A stretch of DNA of 64,000 nucleotides from DATFVA01 sp963800255 (GTDB lineage Bacteria > Bacteroidota > Ignavibacteria > Ignavibacteriales > Ignavibacteriaceae), in NCBI GenBank assembly GCA_963800255.1, contig CAWDAK010000013.1, positions 197,215 to 261,214 on the forward strand, read 5' to 3'. Shown piece by piece: positions 35,116 through 45,237 of this stretch. Position 1 is the stretch's first letter. Each line of letters starts with the position of its first letter. The position numbers and the translations under genes were made by a program. The notes beneath the pieces were generated by a model. It was not told the DNA's origin, made no database searches, and was given only the letters and a program-made list of their open reading frames with translations.

Positions 35116-37257
35116 TTACTTAATTTTTAATCCAAGTTCATGGGCGAAGAACGTCATCGATGCCGCGTAATTACCCAAACGCTGACTGAAGGAAGCAGTG
35201 ACACCATGACCTTCATTCATTCTGGTTAACAGGATGATAGGATTATCAGAGGTGTTTGCATCCTGAAGTGCAGCTGCGAATTTCCTCGACTGCCAGGAGG
35301 CTACCCGTGGATCATTCATACCTGTCTCCAGCAGGACAGCCGGATAAGCGGTGTTAGGTTTTACATGATGATACGGTGAATAGGCATAGAGCCAGTTAAA
35401 ATCTTCAGTGCTTGTGGCGGTGCCGTATTCACTAATATTATATTGACCGTTGGGGAAAAGTTCATTCCTGACCATATCATAAATACCAACAAAACTTACC
35501 ACAGCTTTAAATGCATCCGGATGCTGTGTAAGCAGAGCACCCATCAAGAGTCCTCCGTTAGAACCTCCCATAATACCCAGATGCTCTTTGTCTGTCCAGC
35601 CGCTCTTTACCATAGCCTGCGAGGCAGCATACATATCATCAAAAACATTCTGTTTCTTCCCAAGCATACCAGCGGCATGCCAGCCTTCACCGTATTCACC
35701 GCCCCCGCGCAGATTAGTAAAAGCAAATACGCCTCCGTTTTCCAGCCAGACTAAATAAGGTCCAATGAAATGAGGTTTTCTCGTCACACCAAAACCTCCG
35801 TATCCATAAACAATAGTAGGACGTTTGCCGTCTGGTTTAACGCTGTCCATTCTTACGACAGTAACAGGAATTTTTGTGCCGTCTTTTGAGACAGCTTCGA
35901 TAACGCTGTACTTAATCGTTGAATAGTCAGCTGCAGGTTTAACTTCAAATATCGTTTCAAATTTGCTGGAATCAGCATTATATATATCCCATTTTTCAGG
36001 GAAGGTCCAGCCCGCATATGTAATCAAGGCGCTGGGGGATTTGGGTGATGAAGCAACGGCATTTATTCCTATACCTTCGCCCGGCAGTTCTATTGTCTTA
36101 ACCTGCTTACCCTGACGATCATATTGATCTACCTTCCATTGAGGACCCTTAACCTTAGTTAAGAGAAATCCATTCTGAATTGCTGCAACAGAATTATATG
36201 CCCACTCTCCCTGAGGCACAAGTACACTTGAAGAACCGTCCTTCTTAATAGATAATAATTTACCGAGAGGAGCATCGCCATAAGCAACCAGGAGAAGATT
36301 CCCATCAGCGTCCCAGGCAGCCCCCGAGTTTATCTCTTCAGAAACTCTTACGTTGGCACTGGTATCGAGTACCTGCTTCCATTCCTCTGTGCTCTGTCTG
36401 GTATAAACGTAATCGGGATTCCCGTCGCCGAAATGAACAAACATAGCAGCCTGTTTCCCATCCTCCGAAGGAATAAAAGTATACTCAGCTACTTTGGAAA
36501 GATCTTTGCCGAAAACAAGTTTGTCATTTTCCTGTGGCTGGTTTAGGAGATGATGATACAAAGCTGCATTGAACTGGGAAAGGGAATCAGGTACTGTTCC
36601 GGGCATAGGAAGACGTACATAAGTTAAACCCTTTTCATCTGCATCCCAAACCATCCCTGCAGGAGTTGCTCCGCCTCCGGCGCTGACTAAAGAGTCATTA
36701 AGATCTTTACCTGTCTTTATATCCCGTATATGAATTGTTGCAGCTTCGGTACCTCCCTCTGCTGTTGTATAAGCCATGTAGCTGCCCCTTGGTGATGGCC
36801 AGAAGCCTGTTACGGCCACATCGCTCCCCATCGTATTAGGATCTACCAGAACGCTGGTGTTTCCATCGGGCCAGGATTTGGAGGCAACAACTGCCTGTGC
36901 CTGGGGCGGTGTAGACTGCATAAAGTAAAGCTGGCCGTTCATCAGCTTAGGACTGTATTGTTCAACTCCGGTCGTCTCCAGTTCTTTAATCCTTTCTTCT
37001 ATTTTATTGCCCTCGGCAAACCCGGAGAGAACTTTATCAGCATACTTATTCTGATCCGCTATCCATCGCTGTACCCCGGGAGCATCATTGTTTTCAAGCC
37101 AGCGGAAGGGATCAGATACCCTTGTCCCAAAATAATTTGTAACTACAGTATCTTTTTGAGATTCAGGGATTTGGTTATTTTCCTGTTTATTATTACTACA
37201 TCCTGCCAAGAAAATCCCCAGCAGAGCTATTAATAAAGAATATGATTTTATATACAT
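35116..37257 (-). CDS. Prolyl oligopeptidase (S9A), lipoprotein
   Basis: A 713-residue prolyl oligopeptidase, cutting short peptides after proline. It starts with a lipoprotein signal peptide, lipobox LAGC (Cys20), so it should be periplasmic or membrane-bound. The seven-bladed propeller follows (about 70-420). The hydrolase domain has GYGGFG, LRGGGEYGEGWH and the nucleophile motif GGSNGG, an aspartate in MNDPRVAS and the histidine in NEGHGV. The length fits the family (about 700) plus leader. It is transcribed alone from a consensus promoter at 37314-37344. Confidence 0.92.
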   Translation of the reverse strand: MYIKSYSLLIALLGIFLAGCSNNKQENNQIPESQKDTVVTNYFGTRVSDPFRWLENNDAPGVQRWIADQNKYADKVLSGFAEGNKIEERIKELETTGVEQYSPKLMNGQLYFMQSTPPQAQAVVASKSWPDGNTSVLVDPNTMGSDVAVTGFWPSPRGSYMAYTTAEGGTEAATIHIRDIKTGKDLNDSLVSAGGGATPAGMVWDADEKGLTYVRLPMPGTVPDSLSQFNAALYHHLLNQPQENDKLVFGKDLSKVAEYTFIPSEDGKQAAMFVHFGDGNPDYVYTRQSTEEWKQVLDTSANVRVSEEINSGAAWDADGNLLLVAYGDAPLGKLLSIKKDGSSSVLVPQGEWAYNSVAAIQNGFLLTKVKGPQWKVDQYDRQGKQVKTIELPGEGIGINAVASSPKSPSALITYAGWTFPEKWDIYNADSSKFETIFEVKPAADYSTIKYSVIEAVSKDGTKIPVTVVRMDSVKPDGKRPTIVYGYGGFGVTRKPHFIGPYLVWLENGGVFAFTNLRGGGEYGEGWHAAGMLGKKQNVFDDMYAASQAMVKSGWTDKEHLGIMGGSNGGLLMGALLTQHPDAFKAVVSFVGIYDMVRNELFPNGQYNISEYGTATSTEDFNWLYAYSPYHHVKPNTAYPAVLLETGMNDPRVASWQSRKFAAALQDANTSDNPIILLTRMNEGHGVTASFSQRLGNYAASMTFFAHELGLKIK

Positions 37258-37313
37258 TTTTTTTTCCTGCCATTTATTTGTTCAAGTAGTAGTTCTTAAA
37301 ATTTATTATCAAA

Positions 37314-37344
37314 CAAAACTAAAATTATTTCTTACCTACTTCAA
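37314..37344 (-). promoter_or_regulatory. Bacteroidota-type promoter of the prolyl oligopeptidase gene
   Basis: On the minus strand TTG (37344-37342) is followed after 20 bases by TAGTTTTG (37321-37314), a full match to TTG-N19-21-TAnnTTTG. Transcription would start near 37307, leaving a leader of about 50 bases. Confidence 0.75.
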
Positions 37345-37506
37345 TAATTATCGGCGGTGTAAATGCTCAAGATAATTATAGGTGCTTCAATTCACGGATT
37401 CTCCCCTTTTAGAACCCGATTGACTGGATGAAGAGTTCTTTTGTCACACTTTGACCCCTTAAGGTAAAATTCTTTTACTCATTGTGGTGAAAATGAAAAA
37501 AAATTC

Positions 37507-37538
37507 TTGACTTTCCAGATTAAATTATGTTAATTTTG
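37507..37538 (+). promoter_or_regulatory. Bacteroidota-type promoter of the dcw cluster
   Basis: TTG (37507-37509) and TAATTTTG (37531-37538) are separated by 21 bases, a full match to the Bacteroidota consensus. Start of transcription is expected near 37545, inside the MraZ boxes and about 43 bases before mraZ. Confidence 0.8.
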
Positions 37539-37561
37539 GGGAGTTGTGGGGAATTGTGGAG
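37537..37561 (+). promoter_or_regulatory. Three MraZ-binding repeats (operator)
   Basis: TGGGG (37537), TGGGG (37547) and TGGAG (37557) are spaced exactly 10 bases apart with 5-base spacers AGTTG and AATTG. This is the known MraZ-box layout TGGGN-N5 repeated three times. The first box overlaps the last bases of the -7 element and the other two cover the expected start site, so bound MraZ should block transcription of its own operon. Confidence 0.85.
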
Positions 37562-37587
37562 GATTTATCCAATAAAGGTTAAATGAT

Positions 37588-38022
37588 TTGTTCAGAGGAC
37601 AATATACATATTCGGTTGATTCTAAGGGAAGGCTAAGTATACCCGCTAAATTGAGGCGTCAGCTCTCACCCGAGGCTAACGATACCTTCGTAATGACACA
37701 GGGAACGGCCAACTGTATTGATGTATATCCAATGGACCAATGGCAGCACTTTGAACAGAAGCTGATAGACCTTAATCCTTTTAATCCGCAGGAAGCAAAA
37801 TTTATCAGGATGATTCTGCAGCATGCCACAGAAGATAAACTTGATTCACAGTCAAGAATATTGATTCCACCGAACTTACTTGATTACGCGAAAATAGAAA
37901 AAGAAGTTCTGGTATTAGGTGCTTTGAAGAAGATTGAACTATGGAATCCCGTTACTTATAAGGAATACCTGGAACAGTCTTCTGAAACTTACGAAGAGAT
38001 TGCTGCAAAAGTAATGGCGTAA
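37588..38022 (+). CDS. mraZ: Transcriptional regulator MraZ
   Basis: A 144-residue protein of two AbrB-like MraZ domains that forms rings and represses the dcw operon by binding TGGG repeats. Typical parts are YTYSVDSKGRLSIPAKLR at the start and the second DSQSRILIPPNLLDYA. The start is TTG at 37588; the ATG at 37583 is out of frame. It is the first gene of the cluster, and its own operator lies just upstream. Confidence 0.93.
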   Translation: MFRGQYTYSVDSKGRLSIPAKLRRQLSPEANDTFVMTQGTANCIDVYPMDQWQHFEQKLIDLNPFNPQEAKFIRMILQHATEDKLDSQSRILIPPNLLDYAKIEKEVLVLGALKKIELWNPVTYKEYLEQSSETYEEIAAKVMA

Positions 38023-38024
38023 AG

Positions 38025-38948
38025 ATGAAGATTCATCATACGCCTGTTTTATTGAATGAAAGTATTGACTACCTGATAACAGACAAATCAGGAAAGTATT
38101 TTGATGCAACGCTTGGATTCGGCGGGCATACTGAAGCGTTCTTAAATATTCTGAATAAAGACGCGGTTGTTGCGGCTTCTGATGTAGATAAAGATGCGTT
38201 CAGCTTTTCAAAGGAAAAATTTTCTAAAGATGACCGGGTAAGACTTTATAATTTTAATTTTTCTGAAATAGATGTTATAGCAAAAATAGAATCTTTCAGG
38301 TTCTTTGACGGAATTTTTGCAGATCTTGGAGTTTCCTCGTTTCAGCTCGATAATCCCTCTTCGGGATTTACTTACAGAGAGGAAGCGAAACTGGATCTGA
38401 GGATGGATAAATCCAAAGTTGTAAGCGCAGCCGATATAATAAATTCATTTTCTGAAGAAGACCTTGCAGATATTTTTTTCCGTTACGGTGAAGAGAGACT
38501 TTCCAGGAGGATAGCTAGAGAAATAAACCTGCGGAGAAACGAATACAGAATAGAAACCACTTCTCAGCTGACGGAAATAATTAAAGGAGTAATTCCGTAC
38601 AAGAATCAGAATAAAACATTATCCAGAATTTTCCAATCCCTGAGGATTTATGTAAATGACGAGCTGGGAGCACTGAAGACTTTCCTTGATAAATCAGTTA
38701 GTCTTCTTAATAAGGGCGGAAGAATCGTAGTTATCTCTTATCATTCACTCGAGGACCGCATAGTAAAGGAAACCTTTAAATACGAAATGCTTGAATGTAT
38801 CTGCCCGAAAGAATATCCTGTTTGTCAGTGTGATAAGGAAAGAAGATTGAATATACTAACAAGGAAACCGGTTACTGCCTCGTTCGAAGAAACCACCGCT
38901 AACCCCCGGGCGAGGAGTGCAAAACTAAGAGCGGCGGAGAGAGTATGA
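38025..38948 (+). CDS. rsmH: 16S rRNA (cytosine(1402)-N4)-methyltransferase
   Basis: A 307-residue SAM-dependent enzyme (MraW) that N4-methylates C1402 of 16S rRNA in the decoding centre. HTPVLLNES at the start, the SAM-binding DATLGFGGHTEAFL, FADLGVSSFQLD and ISYHSLEDRIVK are all present, and the length is standard. It begins 2 bases after mraZ and overlaps the ftsL-like gene by 4 bases. Confidence 0.95.
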   Translation: MKIHHTPVLLNESIDYLITDKSGKYFDATLGFGGHTEAFLNILNKDAVVAASDVDKDAFSFSKEKFSKDDRVRLYNFNFSEIDVIAKIESFRFFDGIFADLGVSSFQLDNPSSGFTYREEAKLDLRMDKSKVVSAADIINSFSEEDLADIFFRYGEERLSRRIAREINLRRNEYRIETTSQLTEIIKGVIPYKNQNKTLSRIFQSLRIYVNDELGALKTFLDKSVSLLNKGGRIVVISYHSLEDRIVKETFKYEMLECICPKEYPVCQCDKERRLNILTRKPVTASFEETTANPRARSAKLRAAERV

Positions 38949-39274
38949 AAAAAGGTTCAAAGCCATTTCTCTTTTTTAGTCTCCTGCTTTTCACTTCCTT
39001 TATCGTTCTGGTTCTTTTTTATGTCGGTATAAAACTAAAATGTGAAGAACTTACTAAAGAGAAAATTCTCGCTGAAAAACAACTTGACCTGAAAAGTAAC
39101 TGGCAGGTTAACCTGACAGTAAAAAACCAGTTTCTGTCCTCGGAAGAACGGATCACAGAGATCGCAGAGAAAGAACTTGGAATGATTAGAGGAGGCGCCC
39201 CGGTCCTAAGAGTTAAGGTAGACAAAGAACAAATTGAACAAATTGAAAATCAGCTAAAAGAAAAGTATGATTAA
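38945..39274 (+). CDS. ftsL: FtsL-like cell division protein
   Basis: A 109-residue bitopic membrane protein: a short lysine-rich cytoplasmic start, one membrane span (about 9-28) and a periplasmic coiled coil (about 30-60, 85-109). Size, topology and position between rsmH and ftsI are those of FtsL, which joins FtsB and FtsQ to activate FtsI/FtsW. Sequence is poorly conserved in this family, so the call rests mainly on position. It overlaps rsmH by 4 bases and ftsI by 8. Confidence 0.75.
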   Translation: MKKGSKPFLFFSLLLFTSFIVLVLFYVGIKLKCEELTKEKILAEKQLDLKSNWQVNLTVKNQFLSSEERITEIAEKELGMIRGGAPVLRVKVDKEQIEQIENQLKEKYD

Positions 39275-41268
39275 CCGAAGATTGCTGCTTATAGTCCTTT
39301 TTGCTTTTATCAGTTTTGTGATACTGATAATTAAACTGGTTGATATCCAGATAGTAAAAAGCGAAGAACTCAGGTACTATGCTGAGCGGCAGCAGACTTC
39401 AGTAGACAAGATCAAAGCCGAACGCGGACTCATTTATGACAGGAACAATTCGCTTCTTGTATATAACAGGGATGACATCACTTTCTTCGCTGATATGCGT
39501 ATGACTTCAGCATCAGCTAAAATAAAAATTGCTGATAAGTTTGCCTCGGTATTCGGTAAATCTAAAACACATTATCTTAACCTTATGAAGGTGCAGGGGC
39601 GGAATGTTTGCCTGGAAAAGAAAGTCTCCGGTGAAAAAGCAATTCTGTTAAAGAGTATAAAAATGCCTTCAGTTTTTTCTGTAGAAGATCCCACAAGAGT
39701 TTATTACTATAAGGATATGGCTGCCCATGTTCTTGGCTATGTGAATAATAATTACGACGGTGTAAGCGGGGTAGCCAAAACTTTTGATGACATTCTCTCT
39801 GGTGAGGACGGAACGATGATTGTAGAAAGAGATGCTATAGGTGATATGATTACCGTAGAAGAAGAACTGACAAAACCCGCCGTTCCCGGTTTGAACATTT
39901 ATCTAACTATTGATAAAGCGTACCAGACAATCCTTGAGGATGAACTGGCCGCCGGGGTAAAAGAGTTTGAGGCTGCATCGGGCGTGGGTATAATAATGAA
40001 TCCCAATACCGGCGAGATCCTTGCTTTGGCAAACAACCAGGACTTCGATCCAAATAATTACTGGGATTATTCAGATGACCAGAGAAGGAACAGGGCTATC
40101 ACTGATACTTACGAACCTGGTTCGACTTTCAAATCATTTACCCTCGCATCTTTGCTGGATCAGAATCTTTGCAAGGAAGATGAAACAGTTTTCGTAGAAA
40201 ACGGCCGGTATAAAGTTAAATCGGTTTACGTAAGCGATACACACGAACATGCTTACCTTAACAGTTAAAGGTATCATCGAACAGTCGAGCAACATAGGTA
40301 TCTCCAAACTTGCTCAGCGTCTGGACGACGAATCATTTTATAAATATACCCGCGGTTTCGGATTCGGAAATTTTACTTCTATATCTCTTCCGGGCGAAGT
40401 AAAAGGAACATTGAAAAAACCTGATGAATGGGGAAGTCTTACAAAAACCTTTATGTCATTTGGTTATGAAATAGCAGTTACACCCCTGCAGCTGATTACA
40501 GGTTACTGTGCCCTGGTAAACGGGGGAATTCTTTATGAACCAAGGATACTCTTAAGGAAGTAAGTCGTGACGGAAATTTGATTGAAAAAAACTCTCCCCG
40601 TGAAGTGAGAAGAGTTATTTCTGAGACTACTTCACTTAGAATGAGGAAGCTGCTTACCGGTGTTGTTGAAAACGGTACAGGTAAGAATGCTAAGATAGAA
40701 GGCGTATCTGTCGGTGGAAAGACAGGAACCTCGCAGCGTTTAGTAAATGGAAGTTATTCCAAGGCTAATTATAATTCATCATTCATCGGATTTTTTCCTG
40801 CAGAGAATCCGAAAATAGTTTGCCTGATACTTTTGAATTCACCTAAGGTTGGAAGATACGGGGGACTTGCAGCGGCTCCCATTTTTAAAAACGTATCACA
40901 GAGAATTATTAGAACGTGATCCTGAATTAATAAGACCGCTGGAAAACGATAAGATTAATGAAGATCTGAAAGTTGCGGGAGTAAGAAATACCAGGGACGA
41001 TAACGTGGTATATACCAATGCAGCTTACCATTCTCCCGATCCGGATTTGATTTCGGTATGTATTGAAAAGAAAATTATGCCTGACTTCAGCAGCTATCAT
41101 ATAAAAGATGCAATCTCCATATTATCAAGACTGGGCGTAAGGTATGTTATGAACGGAAGCGGGATGGTTGTTTCACAGAGTGTTGCTCCCGGAGCAAAAA
41201 TTAAAAAAGGACAGCTTTGCAGGCTGGAATGTAAGGAGATTGCGGTCAACGGTACTGCGGTATATTGA
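39267..41268 (+). pseudogene. ftsI: FtsI-type penicillin-binding protein with PASTA domain, three frameshifts as sequenced
   Basis: Read through, this is a class B PBP of about 666 residues, the septal transpeptidase. The N-terminal span and dimerisation domain are followed by the active-site motif STFK, SxN as SSN (EQSSNIG), KTG as GGKTGTSQ and a C-terminal PASTA domain (about the last 70 residues). The frame breaks at about 40258-40261 (one extra base), 40551-40555 (one missing) and 40904-40908 (one extra). Each break joins family-typical sequence on both sides. In a complete cluster where all other genes are intact and FtsI should be essential, assembly or sequencing error is the likeliest cause. 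Confidence 0.85.
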
Positions 41269-42737
41269 TGGAGCTGACTGAATTAATAAATAGTGTTCAT
41301 GTTATCCAGGTAGTGGGAAATGTTCAGAGGAAAGATGTTACAGGGATATTTTATGATTCGCGTAAAGTTGTTAAGGGATCTGTATTCGTAGCTGTTAAAG
41401 GTTTTAATGTTGACGGGCACAGGTTTATAACCGATGCTCTGAATAAAGGAGCTATTGCTGTTGTTCTTGAAGATAATGAGGCGGTGCCGGATGAGCTTTT
41501 TCTTCATACGGAAGCTGCAAAGATACTGGTAAAGGATTCAAGACAGGCTCTTGCTGAGCTGTCTAAAGGATTCTATAAAAATATATCAGAAAAAATTAAA
41601 CTTATTGGAATTACCGGAACCAAAGGAAAAACAACTACTTCATTTATAATAAAAAGTATACTTGAAACTGCAGGGATTAAAACAGGATTATTAGGAACGA
41701 TATCAAATTATATAGGAGATAAAAAAATAGAGTCTTCGCTTACGACGCCTGAATCAAACGACCTTAACGAGCTTCTGCTTGAGATGTATAACAACGGCTG
41801 TAATTATGTTGTTATGGAAGTCTCATCCCACGCTCTTGCACTGAAACGTGTCTTTGGTCTCAATTTTTCGGGTGCAGTATTCACAAACATCTCTTCAGAT
41901 CACCTCGATTTCCATCAGAATTTTGAAAATTATCTTTCAGCGAAAAAACTATTATTTGATAACTTAAGTTTGTCTGCATTCGGTGTTTACAACGTTGATG
42001 ATGAATCTTCCCCGAAAATCATCGAAAATAGAGTGGCTCCTCTATATTCACTAGGTAAGATGCCGGGTGCAGACTTTAATATTAAAAACATTTCCTACAA
42101 CCTCGAAGGTACTTATTTCACGATCGGAAAAGACAACCAGGAATATGCTGTGTCTACATCCCTTGTTGGTGAATTTAATGCTTATAATGCCGCATTCGCT
42201 TTTGCTGTAACTACCTTATTAGGAATAGATCCTGAAACAGCGGTTAAAGGAATAAAAAATACCCCGCAGGTGCCTGGCAGGTTTGAGTTAACCGGCCGGG
42301 ATGATAAGAAGGTGATTATAGATTACTCACATAATGCCGATAGTCTTGAGAAAACCTTATCTGCTATCAGAAATATTTCTGCCGGAAAGCATCCGGTATA
42401 TACTGTATTCGGCTGCGGCGGAAACAGGGATAAAACAAAAAGACCGGTTATGGGTAAAATTGCCTCGGAACTGAGTAAGAAAATCTTTATTACTTCTGAT
42501 AATCCCAGGAATGAAAATCCAATGGATATTATCAAAGAGATTGAATCGGGAATTATAAAACCAAACTATGAGATTATTGAGGATAGGGAAGAGGCAATTA
42601 AAACAGCCATAAGTCAGACTGAACCTGATGCAGTAATTCTTATAGCAGGCAAAGGACATGAAACTTACCAGGAGATAAAAGGAGTTAGAAGACATTTTTC
42701 CGATAGGGAAGTGGCTGAGAAATACTTGAATTTATGA
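41268..42737 (+). CDS. murE: UDP-MurNAc-L-Ala-D-Glu:meso-diaminopimelate ligase
   Basis: A Mur ligase of 489 residues that adds meso-diaminopimelate to the peptidoglycan precursor in the cytoplasm. The ATP-binding GITGTKGKTTTSF and the substrate signature DNPR (SDNPRNENP, about residue 411) are present; DNPR is the mark of meso-DAP ligases, so the wall should be DAP type. The best start is ATG 41268, overlapping the ftsI stop as TGATG, although a TTG at 41265 is also in frame. murF overlaps by 4 bases. Confidence 0.95.
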   Translation: MELTELINSVHVIQVVGNVQRKDVTGIFYDSRKVVKGSVFVAVKGFNVDGHRFITDALNKGAIAVVLEDNEAVPDELFLHTEAAKILVKDSRQALAELSKGFYKNISEKIKLIGITGTKGKTTTSFIIKSILETAGIKTGLLGTISNYIGDKKIESSLTTPESNDLNELLLEMYNNGCNYVVMEVSSHALALKRVFGLNFSGAVFTNISSDHLDFHQNFENYLSAKKLLFDNLSLSAFGVYNVDDESSPKIIENRVAPLYSLGKMPGADFNIKNISYNLEGTYFTIGKDNQEYAVSTSLVGEFNAYNAAFAFAVTTLLGIDPETAVKGIKNTPQVPGRFELTGRDDKKVIIDYSHNADSLEKTLSAIRNISAGKHPVYTVFGCGGNRDKTKRPVMGKIASELSKKIFITSDNPRNENPMDIIKEIESGIIKPNYEIIEDREEAIKTAISQTEPDAVILIAGKGHETYQEIKGVRRHFSDREVAEKYLNL

Positions 42738-44122
42738 GAAGGATCGGAATTACAATAGAGGATTTGTTCAACCTGGAAACTGCCGTTCTTTATAATCCTG
42801 ATAATTTCAGGACAATAAGGAACATAACAATAGATTCCAGGAATATACCGGGAAGCTGCCTGTTCATTGCCGTTAAAGGTGAAAGGTTTGATGGTCACGA
42901 TTTTGTAGACAAAGCTGTTTCAAACGGTGCTGAAGCTGTTTTAGTTAATAAACGGAAGTTGAAGAAGCTGGGAGATTTAGATGTTCCGGTAGTTGCTGTA
43001 GAGGATACAGTTAAGGCGATGGGCCAGCTTGCCGGAGCCTGGAGGAAAAAGCTTAGTACGAAAATTATCGGGATAACCGGTAGTGCAGGTAAAACATCAA
43101 CAAAAGAGATGGTAGCCATGCTGTTAAGTACAAAATTCAAGGTTAACAAAACCGTTGCAAACCACAACAACCACATCGGTGTTCCTCTTACTCTCTTCAG
43201 CACAAATGAGAAGCACGACGTCCTGGTTGCAGAGCTGGGTACAAACCATTTTGGTGAAATTGAGTACACAGCTAATATTGCTCTGCCTGACTATGCAATG
43301 ATTACAAATATCGGAGATTCTCATCTCGAGTTCTTTTTGAATAGGAAAGGCGTGCTTAAAGAAAAAACTGCATTGTTCAAAGCCACTGCTGAAATGAATG
43401 GTACTCTCTTTATAAATGAGGATGACAAATTATTAAAACAGGAAGTAAAGAATTATAAAAAGAAAGTCACCTACGGATTTAATTCAAATTCTGCCGTAAG
43501 AGGGAACATTTCAGGATATACTGATGACGGGAGACCTGAGATCGAAATTACTTATAAAAAAAATAAAATGAAGGTTGATTTACCACTTTACGGCGAAGCT
43601 AATGCTAAAAACTTCCTTGCCGCTGCAGCCGTTGCATTTACGATGGGATTATCGGTAAAGGAAGTTTCACAGGGATTAAATAAACTGAAACAGGTGGAGA
43701 AAAGACTAAACGTTAAACGCAGAAAAAATATTCTTCTTATTGATGATACTTATAATGCCAGTCCGGTTTCAATGAAAGAAGCAATGAATCTCACGGGGAA
43801 GATAAAACTGTATGACCGGAAAATTGCCGTGCTTGGTGATATGCGTGAACTTGGAGATGAAGCCCCGGAACTTCACCGGAAACTGGCTCCTTCGGTTAAA
43901 GCTAACAAATTCAGCGAGGTATATCTCATTGGACCCCTGATGAAAAACCTTTACGAAGAATTACAGAAGAAATCTATCAACGCCAGGTTCTTCAGCACAC
44001 GAAAAAGACTAAATGATTTTCTTATGGAACGGGATCTAAGCAAATCCGTTATCCTTGTAAAAGGTTCACGGGGAATGAAGATGGAAGAGTTTGTAAGAAC
44101 TATTGAAGAAAAAGCCGGATAA
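42734..44122 (+). CDS. murF: UDP-MurNAc-tripeptide:D-Ala-D-Ala ligase
   Basis: A 462-residue Mur ligase that adds D-Ala-D-Ala to complete the UDP-MurNAc-pentapeptide. The P-loop GITGSAGKTSTKEM, NHNNHIGVPLTLF and DDTYNASPVSM are typical for MurF. The length is usual. Its ATG overlaps the murE stop (ATGA) and mraY starts 2 bases after its own stop. Confidence 0.95.
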   Translation: MRRIGITIEDLFNLETAVLYNPDNFRTIRNITIDSRNIPGSCLFIAVKGERFDGHDFVDKAVSNGAEAVLVNKRKLKKLGDLDVPVVAVEDTVKAMGQLAGAWRKKLSTKIIGITGSAGKTSTKEMVAMLLSTKFKVNKTVANHNNHIGVPLTLFSTNEKHDVLVAELGTNHFGEIEYTANIALPDYAMITNIGDSHLEFFLNRKGVLKEKTALFKATAEMNGTLFINEDDKLLKQEVKNYKKKVTYGFNSNSAVRGNISGYTDDGRPEIEITYKKNKMKVDLPLYGEANAKNFLAAAAVAFTMGLSVKEVSQGLNKLKQVEKRLNVKRRKNILLIDDTYNASPVSMKEAMNLTGKIKLYDRKIAVLGDMRELGDEAPELHRKLAPSVKANKFSEVYLIGPLMKNLYEELQKKSINARFFSTRKRLNDFLMERDLSKSVILVKGSRGMKMEEFVRTIEEKAG

Positions 44123-44124
44123 AA

Positions 44125-45234
44125 ATGCTCTACTTTTTATCAGAATATATAAATAAAGTATTTAACCCGCCCGGGTTTGATGTTTTCCGGTTTATCACTT
44201 TCAGATCGGCGCTGTCTGCAATTACTGCGTTATTTCTATCATTTTACCTGGGACCAAAGATAATCCGCAAGCTTCAGCAGAACCAGATTGGTGAAGCAAA
44301 AAAGATTGATGGACCTAAGTTTCACTGGTCGAAGGCAGGCACTCCTACAATGGGCGGACTCATAATAATTCTATGCGTTGCTATCCCCGTCCTTCTCTGG
44401 TCTAACATTCTGAGCATATATATAATTCTGATCCTTTCAGGCACTATCTGGCTTAGTGCAGTCGGCTTTCTTGATGATTACCTGAAGGTTGTAAAAAAAC
44501 TGCCGAATGGACTAATAGCACGCTATAAACTCCTTGGACAAATAATCATTGGCCTGGTAATCGGTTCAGTAATATATTTTGCTCCTCAGTTTGAAGGAAT
44601 ACATTCGGTAACTACTGTACCATTTCTTAAAAACGTTAATTTCGATTTCTCAATATTCTATATCCCGGTAGTTGTTTTTATTATAACCGCAACTTCAAAT
44701 GCAGTGAATTTAACAGACGGCCTTGATGGACTCGCAATTGGAGTAATCACTATCGTAATGCTTACCCTCGCTATAATCAGTTATGTTAGCGGGAACTCGA
44801 TATTCTCGAATTACCTGAACATAATTTATCTCCCCGGAGCAGGTGAGCTCACAGTTTTTGTAGCTGCCCTGGTTGGTGCTTCGCTAGGATTTTTATGGTT
44901 CAACTCATACCCCGCTCAGGTTTTTATGGGAGATACGGGATCCCTTGCACTGGGAGGTGCTTTTGGAATCCTTGCTGTTCTTATAAAAAAGGAATTGTTG
45001 ATACCCATACTGGGAGGAATATTTTTTCTTGAGACAATATCGGTGATTATTCAGAGAGTGTATTTTAAGGCAACAAAAAAGAAATATGGTGAAGGTAGAA
45101 GAGTCTTTAAAATGGCTCCTATCCATCATCATTTTGAAATGATGGGCTGGCCTGAGCCTAAAATAGTTATCAGGTTTTATATAATAGCTATAATCCTGGC
45201 TATTATTAGTCTGGCTTCATTTAAGATAAGATAA
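44125..45234 (+). CDS. mraY: Phospho-N-acetylmuramoyl-pentapeptide transferase
   Basis: A 369-residue integral membrane enzyme with about ten spans that moves phospho-MurNAc-pentapeptide onto undecaprenyl phosphate, giving lipid I. Typical motifs are GTPTMGG, DDYLKVVKK, NAVNLTDGLDGLA, FMGDTGSLALGG and the histidine-rich PIHHHFEMMG. The length is close to the Bacteroidota and Gram-negative norm (360-400). It lies between murF and murD. Confidence 0.96.
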   Translation: MLYFLSEYINKVFNPPGFDVFRFITFRSALSAITALFLSFYLGPKIIRKLQQNQIGEAKKIDGPKFHWSKAGTPTMGGLIIILCVAIPVLLWSNILSIYIILILSGTIWLSAVGFLDDYLKVVKKLPNGLIARYKLLGQIIIGLVIGSVIYFAPQFEGIHSVTTVPFLKNVNFDFSIFYIPVVVFIITATSNAVNLTDGLDGLAIGVITIVMLTLAIISYVSGNSIFSNYLNIIYLPGAGELTVFVAALVGASLGFLWFNSYPAQVFMGDTGSLALGGAFGILAVLIKKELLIPILGGIFFLETISVIIQRVYFKATKKKYGEGRRVFKMAPIHHHFEMMGWPEPKIVIRFYIIAIILAIISLASFKIR

Positions 45235-45237
45235 GAA

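Noticed and set aside
40249..41268. Separate small genes for the pieces of ftsI
   Set aside because: Each piece continues the PBP family pattern in order (STFK, SSN, KTG, PASTA), so they are one interrupted gene.
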